64,000 nucleotides of DNA from Microbacterium sp. RU1D (GTDB lineage Bacteria > Actinomycetota > Actinomycetes > Actinomycetales > Microbacteriaceae): positions 372,001 through 436,000 of the forward strand of contig NZ_FTPQ01000001.1 in NCBI RefSeq assembly GCF_900156435.1, given 5' to 3'. Under the pieces are notes generated by a model, which did no database searches, had not been told where the DNA came from, and was given only the letters and a program-made list of their open reading frames with translations. Each line of letters begins with the position of its first letter. The stretch's first letter is position 1. This document shows, piece after piece, positions 59,375 to 64,000 of this stretch. The position numbers and the translations under genes are program-made.

Positions 59375-60037
59375 GTGACGTCGCGACAGACCACCCTCAC
59401 GAAGCTTCTCGATGCGGCCGAAGACCTGTTCTTCACGCAGGGGATCGCCGCGACCCCCATCGACGCTGTCCTGGTGCGCGCGGGGGTGTCGTCGGCGACG
59501 CTCTACCGGGCCTACCCGAGCAAAGAGGTGCTCGTCGCTGCGGTCCTCGACCGCCGACATGCCGCGTGGCTCGCGGAGTGGGATGCCGCCCTCGCCGCCG
59601 CCACGACGCCGGCCCAGGCCCTGATGTCGGTCTTCGACGCGAACGACGCCTTCCGCTCCGGCCCCCGCGGCGCGCGCTGGTGCGCGTTCCTCAACACGGC
59701 GGCCGAGTTCGCCGATCCCCCGCCGCAGATCGCCGAGGTGCTCGCGCGCGAGACCGCTACCTACCGCGAGCGCCTCACGCGTCTCGCTCGCGAGGCCGGC
59801 GCCGCCGATCCCGGCGCTCTCGCCGACCAGCTGCTGCTCGTCGTGTCGGGCGATCTCGCGATGCACCTCCGACGGGATGCCGAGGCCCCGGCATCCACCG
59901 CCCGAACCGTCGCCGCGGCGGTCGTCGCCGCCGCCCTGCCCTGCGACGGCGGGGCGCTATTTCCGCCCCCCGACGGCGCCGGGCGCCCTACTTCCGCCCC
60001 ACCCGCCGCTCGACGAGCTTCCGCGCCACGTCCATGA
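59375..60037 (+). CDS. TetR/AcrR-family regulator
   Basis: The 220-residue protein has the N-terminal TetR helix-turn-helix at about 10-55 (LLDAAEDLFFTQGIAATPIDAVLVRAGVSSATLYRAYPSKEVL) and a helical ligand domain. The last 25 residues are Pro/Arg-rich and lie over the end of the opposite gene (overlap 59988-60037), so they look like an unselected extension. It probably represses the divergent MFS gene. Confidence 0.92.
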   Translation: MTSRQTTLTKLLDAAEDLFFTQGIAATPIDAVLVRAGVSSATLYRAYPSKEVLVAAVLDRRHAAWLAEWDAALAAATTPAQALMSVFDANDAFRSGPRGARWCAFLNTAAEFADPPPQIAEVLARETATYRERLTRLAREAGAADPGALADQLLLVVSGDLAMHLRRDAEAPASTARTVAAAVVAAALPCDGGALFPPPDGAGRPTSAPPAARRASAPRP

Positions 60038-61145
60038 AGCTCGGGGCGTATTTCGCCCACTCCTGGTCGAGCTTGCGCACGTCGATCTTGCCGGTGTGCA
60101 GCAGCTCGCAGATCTTCAGCCAGCTCTCGCCCGTCGCCGCCGTCAGCGCCGCCGCCACCGCCGCGTTGACGACGATGCCCGCACCGGGGATCAGCTTCAA
60201 GAAGCTCGTCGCGAGCGCCCGCCCGGCCACCTGCACGCCGAACTGCGCGAGCGCTCCGGCGGAGAGCATCGTCTTGACCTCGAGGTCGTAGATCGCGGCG
60301 ATGCGCCCCATCATCGTCAGTTGGATCGGCGCCAGCGTGACAGCATCCGACACAGGAAGCGGAACGGATGCCGCCCCCGCGGCCGCTGCGGACGCCGCGG
60401 CGATGATCGGCCGCGCCATCTCCCTCTTCCACGGGAGGTTGAGGCGCTGTGCGATGCGAAAGGCGTCCTTATCGCGGTCGGGCGCGAGCTCGAGCGTTTC
60501 CGTGACAAGGTCACCGAGGCCGTGCCCCTTGCCCTTCCCGTTCTTGTCGCGGGTCGAGGTGAGGATGACCTGCCGGTAGGGGATGCGCAGCCGCTCACCG
60601 GTGTTCGGATCGATCGGGTCGTTCAACCACTCGACGAACGCCTCGAGGTCTTTCGCGACACCCTGGTGCCCGGTGATCGGGTTCTTGATCCAGTCGACCT
60701 TCGTCAGCACGAGGATCACCGGCAGCCCTCGCGCGTCGAGCTCGCGGATCATCGCGATGTCGGCGGGGGTGAGCCGGTCGTCGGCGGCCCGCACGCAGTA
60801 CCAGACGACCGAGATCTGGTGGTCGCCGGGGTGGGCGGCGATGGCATCCAAGTGGTTCCGCAGCTGCTGATCCGGCGGCACGGGCGAGCCGATCTCGAAC
60901 CCCTCCACGTCCCAGATGCCGAGCGAGTCGTCGCTGTAGAAGTGCACGCCCCGCGTGACCGGGAGCCCCCGCCCCACCTTCGCCCAGTCGCGCCCGAACA
61001 CCGCGTTCACGAGCGACGACTTCCCGACGCCCGACGCGCCGACGATCGCGAGGTTGAACCGGCCGTACCGCGACTTCGCCTCCGACGTCGCCTCGATGAA
61101 GGCCTTCTCGTCGAGCTGCCGCGCGTCGGTGTTCTTCTTCGCCAT
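59988..61145 (-). CDS. GTPase with C-terminal DUF697-like region
   Basis: The 385-residue protein has a G1 P-loop GASGVGKSS near residue 36, G3 DVEGFE, G4 LTKVDW and a C-terminal hydrophobic region (about 265-385, AMARPIIAAASAAAAGAASVPLPVSDAVTLAPIQLTMMGRIA) resembling DUF697, a membrane-linked domain. Such Era-like GTPases are of unknown role in stress or envelope processes. The ATG at 61145 has GGAGG upstream. Confidence 0.85.
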   Translation of the reverse strand: MAKKNTDARQLDEKAFIEATSEAKSRYGRFNLAIVGASGVGKSSLVNAVFGRDWAKVGRGLPVTRGVHFYSDDSLGIWDVEGFEIGSPVPPDQQLRNHLDAIAAHPGDHQISVVWYCVRAADDRLTPADIAMIRELDARGLPVILVLTKVDWIKNPITGHQGVAKDLEAFVEWLNDPIDPNTGERLRIPYRQVILTSTRDKNGKGKGHGLGDLVTETLELAPDRDKDAFRIAQRLNLPWKREMARPIIAAASAAAAGAASVPLPVSDAVTLAPIQLTMMGRIAAIYDLEVKTMLSAGALAQFGVQVAGRALATSFLKLIPGAGIVVNAAVAAALTAATGESWLKICELLHTGKIDVRKLDQEWAKYAPSFMDVARKLVERRVGRK

Positions 61146-61302
61146 GGTCCCGCCTCCCCGAACGTCGGCCTCAGGATGCCGCGACTCGCGCGGCGGATGA
61201 GGTTGTGTCGAATCTACGGGGCGGGGCGACGCGGAACGGGTTTCGCCCGCCCCCTTGTGCTGTCGATGCTTGCGACTTTCAGCCTGGCGTCCAGTGGATC
61301 GA

Positions 61303-62037
61303 TCACGCTTCGCCGGACTGCATGCGCCGCGGGTCGTAGTGCTGGTGTTCTTCGCGGCTCGGGCAGTTCAGATCGATGATGGTTACCAGAGGAAGCGGCA
61401 CTTTTCCCTCGGCGGCCATCAGGCATTTGTGAGGGGTCACCCACGCGATGCAGTCGACCCGAGCCTCCTTGAGGATGGCAACGAAATCCCTGTCGGCGAA
61501 ATGAAAGTGAGGCCGACTCAGCCCATCCTTGCCGAACGCTCCCATTGATTCGAAGTACGCTGTTGACTCGTCAAAAATGACGAATGCCAAATCGAACCCG
61601 GGTCGCTCCGCGCGATAGGCGTCGACTTTTTCCGCATGGTTCCTGACGACCTTCGCGAAATGGTGTTTATACGCTCGAAAGCTATGGTCATCCGCAGTCG
61701 GAAGCCCCGTGTTCGCGATTACAGTGACAGAGGCGCCGGGCGCCAGGTCGGCAAACCCCGCCGCCTCGATCTCCCGGAGAATGGCAGACTCCCTCGCTCG
61801 AGTGGCGTCCTTGCCGCTTCTTCGAGGATGGTCATCTACCCGCATGACCTCAATTAGCAAGCGACCCTCGATGTCTTCGAAATCCGGACGCTCACGTTCT
61901 ACGAGCGTCTTACCTCTCAGGGACGCGAGCAATCGGTGGCCCATTTCCGTCTCCTGTGGGTAGAAGCAGACGCTCGGATTGTCTTGCTTCGCGACGAAAT
62001 CAATAATCTCGCGCTCTTTCGTATAACTCAGATCCAT
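61303..62037 (-). CDS. Orphan protein in a low-G+C patch, possibly PD-(D/E)XK-like
   Basis: The 244-residue protein does not match any family I recognise. Its start MDLSYTKEREIIDFVAKQ and then RPDFEDIEGRLLIEVMRVDDH resembles the PD-(D/E)XK nuclease core (PD, then IEV), but the lysine is methionine, so activity is doubtful. The body has an alpha/beta pattern (LAFVIFDESTAYFES, HFHFADRDF). The G+C is visibly lower (near 50%) than both neighbours and codon choice differs, for example AAA and ATA codons. Recent acquisition is likely. Confidence 0.7.
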   Translation of the reverse strand: MDLSYTKEREIIDFVAKQDNPSVCFYPQETEMGHRLLASLRGKTLVERERPDFEDIEGRLLIEVMRVDDHPRRSGKDATRARESAILREIEAAGFADLAPGASVTVIANTGLPTADDHSFRAYKHHFAKVVRNHAEKVDAYRAERPGFDLAFVIFDESTAYFESMGAFGKDGLSRPHFHFADRDFVAILKEARVDCIAWVTPHKCLMAAEGKVPLPLVTIIDLNCPSREEHQHYDPRRMQSGEA

Positions 62038-62112
62038 GCTTCAGGCCCCCTGTGAGCGATTGATACACCCCGGCTCGACATTCCTCGGGACGAATCGCAA
62101 CTTCTTGTATCT

Positions 62113-62757
62113 TTACGGCTGCCGCCGCACCCCGCTCCACTCGCCCGCGGCATCCCGCACGAACACGATCCGGTCGTGCAACCGCGACGGACGCCCCTGC
62201 CAGAACTCGATCTCCCGCGGCTCCACCCGATACCCGCCCCAGTGCGGCGGACGCGGCACGGGCTGGTCGTCCGCGAAGCGGGCCGACACCTCCTCCATCT
62301 GCTCCTCGAGCGCGGCACGGGATGCCACGGGCTCCGACTGGTGGCTCGCCCAGGCCGACAGCTGCGAGCCGCGCGGCCGCGACGCGAAATAGGCGTCGTC
62401 GCGCTCGGCGGGCAGCGGGATGGCCGTGCCGAGCACGATCACCTGCCGCTGCAGCGCGTACCAGGGGAACAGGATCGACACCGCCGGATTCCCCGCCAGC
62501 GCCTGCCCCTTCCGCGAGTCCCTGTTCGTGAAGAACCACAGCGCGCCGTCGTCGTCGACTCCGCGCAGCAGCACCGTCCGCGAGGTCGGCCGGTGCTCGG
62601 CATCCACCGTCGACACGACCATCGCGTTCGGTTCGGGCAGGTCCGCGGCCTCCGTCAGCCAGCGCTGGAAGAGCGCCAGCGGGGATGCCGTCAGCGCGGC
62701 GTCGTCGAGCTCGTCGAGCGTGTAGTCGAGGCGGTGGGCGAGGGGGTTCTCGGTCAT
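62113..62757 (-). CDS. pdxH: Pyridoxamine/pyridoxine 5'-phosphate oxidase
   Basis: The 214-residue flavoprotein has the family segments MVVSTVDAEHRPTSRTVLLRGVD, FFTNRDSRKGQALAGNPAVSILFPWYALQRQVIVLG, SRPRGSQLSAWASHQS, PPHWGGYRVEPREIEFWQG and the C-terminal RLHDRIVF. It forms pyridoxal 5'-phosphate from the phosphorylated amine or alcohol using FMN and oxygen. The ATG at 62757 starts the conserved region. Confidence 0.95.
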   Translation of the reverse strand: MTENPLAHRLDYTLDELDDAALTASPLALFQRWLTEAADLPEPNAMVVSTVDAEHRPTSRTVLLRGVDDDGALWFFTNRDSRKGQALAGNPAVSILFPWYALQRQVIVLGTAIPLPAERDDAYFASRPRGSQLSAWASHQSEPVASRAALEEQMEEVSARFADDQPVPRPPHWGGYRVEPREIEFWQGRPSRLHDRIVFVRDAAGEWSGVRRQP

Positions 62758-62848
62758 CGCGCGGTCCTCCGAAGCGTCGCTGGGGGCACCATCGTATGCG
62801 CGGCGCGTCCGACCGCGGCCCGACCGCCGCCCGGGACGAGATCGACTG

Positions 62849-63001
62849 TCAGAGCCCCGCGATCCCGGCCGACCGCACAACGAAGTACACGAGCGTCGCC
62901 GCCACGGCCGCCACGAGCACCACCGCGGTCCAGAACATCGCAATGCGCAGCCGGCGGGTCTGAGCGGATTCGCCCGGCCGGTTCCAGGGCGCGCGCGCCA
63001 T
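62849..63001 (-). CDS. Small single-helix membrane protein (50 residues)
   Basis: The product MARAPWNRPGESAQTRRLRI followed by MFWTAVVLVAAVAATLVYFV has one transmembrane helix and a basic N terminus. No family was recognised. The start at 63001 has only a weak upstream purine stretch. It is separate from pdxH by 91 bases. Confidence 0.45.
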   Translation of the reverse strand: MARAPWNRPGESAQTRRLRIAMFWTAVVLVAAVAATLVYFVVRSAGIAGL

Positions 63002-63225
63002 CACCGTTCGGCTCCGACCCGTGCGACCGTAATCGACATCGGCATGCGTTCCCCCTGCGCTGCTCCATGGACGAAAGCCCACGCTAATTAGCCCCGCGCT
63101 CAGACGCCAGCACCCGGCGGCCGCCCCCGTCAACCCAACGCCGCACACATGTGCACCGCGTGGAATAGGTCGGCGCCGCGCTCCGTTGGTGTCGCGTGGC
63201 CCTTGTTCCCCACGAAAGGACTCCC

Positions 63226-64000
63226 GTGAGCCTGTTCAGCCCCACCACCGTCGGCAGAATCGGCGTGCGCAACCGCGTCTCGCTCGCCCCCATGACCCGC
63301 CTGCGCGCGAACGCTGACGGCGTTCCCGGACCGATCGTCGCGAAGTACTACGAGCAGCGCGCCGGCATCGGCCTCCTCGTCACCGAGGGCGTGTTCCCGA
63401 GCGCCGAGTCGAAGGCGTACCCCGGCCAGCCCGGAATCGTCACCGACGAGCAGGCCGCCGGCTGGGCGAAGGTCGCGGATGCCGTGCACGCCGAAGGCGG
63501 AGTGGTGTTCATGCAGCTCATGAACGGCGGACGCGTCACCCACACCGACATCACCGGCACCGACCGCATCGTCGCCCCCTCGGCGATCGCGATCGAGGGC
63601 GACACCCGCCTCGCCGACGGCTCGAAGGTCGCCTACCCCGTGCCCCACGCCCTCGAAACCGAGGAGCTCGCCACCGTCCGCGACGAGTTCGTCAAGGCCG
63701 CCCGACGGGCCGTGGATGCCGGCATCGACGGCGTCGAGCTCCACTCGGCGAACGGCTACCTGCTGCACGAGTTCCTCTCCCCCGCTTCCAACCAGCGCAC
63801 CGACGGCTACGGCGGATCGCCCGAAGCCCGCGCCCGCTTCGTGATCGAGGTCGCCCAGGCCGTCGTCGCCGAGATCGGCGCCGACCGCGTCGGCATCCGC
63901 ATCTCCCCCGCCCACAACATCCAGGACGTCTGGGAGAAGGACGACGCCGAGACCCGCGCCACCTACGAGGCCCTCATTGCCGGCCTCGCCCCGCTCGGCC
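63226..64000 (+). CDS. Old Yellow Enzyme-family NADH:flavin oxidoreductase (3' end beyond window)
   Basis: The first 258 codons show the OYE barrel: SLFSPTTVGRIGVRNRVSLAPMTRL, GLLVTEGVFPSAESKAYPGQPGI, GVVFMQLMNGGRVTH and the substrate-site motif ELHSANGYLLHEFLSPASNQRTDGYGGS. It uses FMN and NAD(P)H to reduce activated alkenes. The GTG at 63226 has GAAAGGA upstream. The gene continues past base 64000. Confidence 0.93.
   Translation, partial: MSLFSPTTVGRIGVRNRVSLAPMTRLRANADGVPGPIVAKYYEQRAGIGLLVTEGVFPSAESKAYPGQPGIVTDEQAAGWAKVADAVHAEGGVVFMQLMNGGRVTHTDITGTDRIVAPSAIAIEGDTRLADGSKVAYPVPHALETEELATVRDEFVKAARRAVDAGIDGVELHSANGYLLHEFLSPASNQRTDGYGGSPEARARFVIEVAQAVVAEIGADRVGIRISPAHNIQDVWEKDDAETRATYEALIAGLAPLG

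Overview
The window is a dense, roughly 70% G+C chromosomal segment. It has GTG starts, many four-base ATGA/GTGA gene couplings and frequent TANNNT boxes 5-7 bases before a start codon. Gene content and order (znuACB followed by a Fur-family regulator, a YraQ-type permease and a TIGR03943-type partner; a branched-chain 2-oxoacid dehydrogenase; C-minus ribosomal proteins) and the abundant word GGATGCC point to an actinobacterium of the Microbacteriaceae, most likely Microbacterium. The genus is inferred from style and gene order, not from a search. No rRNA, tRNA, CRISPR array, insertion sequence or phage module was seen.

Layout. 1-4.5 kb: 5' end of a merR gene, divergent flavin oxidoreductase, an anchored unknown, a CopD-CtaG copper/oxidase-assembly fusion and HU. 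4.9-8.0 kb: two tandem paralogous LuxR-type regulators. 8.1-16.3 kb: a metal block read leftward, with znuA-znuC-znuB under a Fur/Zur-type box, a Fur-family repressor, a permease, its His-rich partner, an anchored Ig/beta-propeller protein, a 3-methyladenine glycosylase and then zinc-free L28-L33-S14 with a structured leader. 16.4-21.2 kb: omega-amino acid catabolism (semialdehyde dehydrogenase, PucR regulator, class III aminotransferase). 21-26 kb: an HNH-type protein, a DoxX-like protein and metQ-metN-metI. 26.3-35.5 kb: a glycoside-use locus (GH39-like and GH78 enzymes, ABC importer with one frameshifted permease, LacI regulator with two operators). 35.5-43.4 kb: MFS exporter, 2-oxoacid dehydrogenase E1a-E1b-E2, aminotransferase coupled to a GH43 enzyme. 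43.4-50.4 kb: small membrane protein, tyrosine phosphatase, purB, zinc alcohol dehydrogenase, two membrane proteins, ABC ATPase with FtsX-like permease. 50.5-64 kb: MMPL exporter with divergent MarR, NUDIX hydrolase, zinc-ribbon SDR, acyltransferase, HEAT-repeat protein, MFS with divergent TetR, DUF697-type GTPase, a low-G+C orphan, pdxH and the start of an Old Yellow Enzyme gene.

How the parts fit. The metal block combines high-affinity uptake, a likely zinc-sensing repressor and ribosomal proteins that need no zinc. The glycoside locus is a secreted/cytoplasmic hydrolase plus importer set with its own repressor. Three exporters or permeases sit back to back with a regulator (MarR, TetR, LacI), with candidate operators visible between them. 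Non-coding signals that stand out are two families of intergenic palindromes, about 100 copies of GGATGCC/GGCATCC, pervasive leaderless-type starts, and a long rpmB leader with competing pairings.
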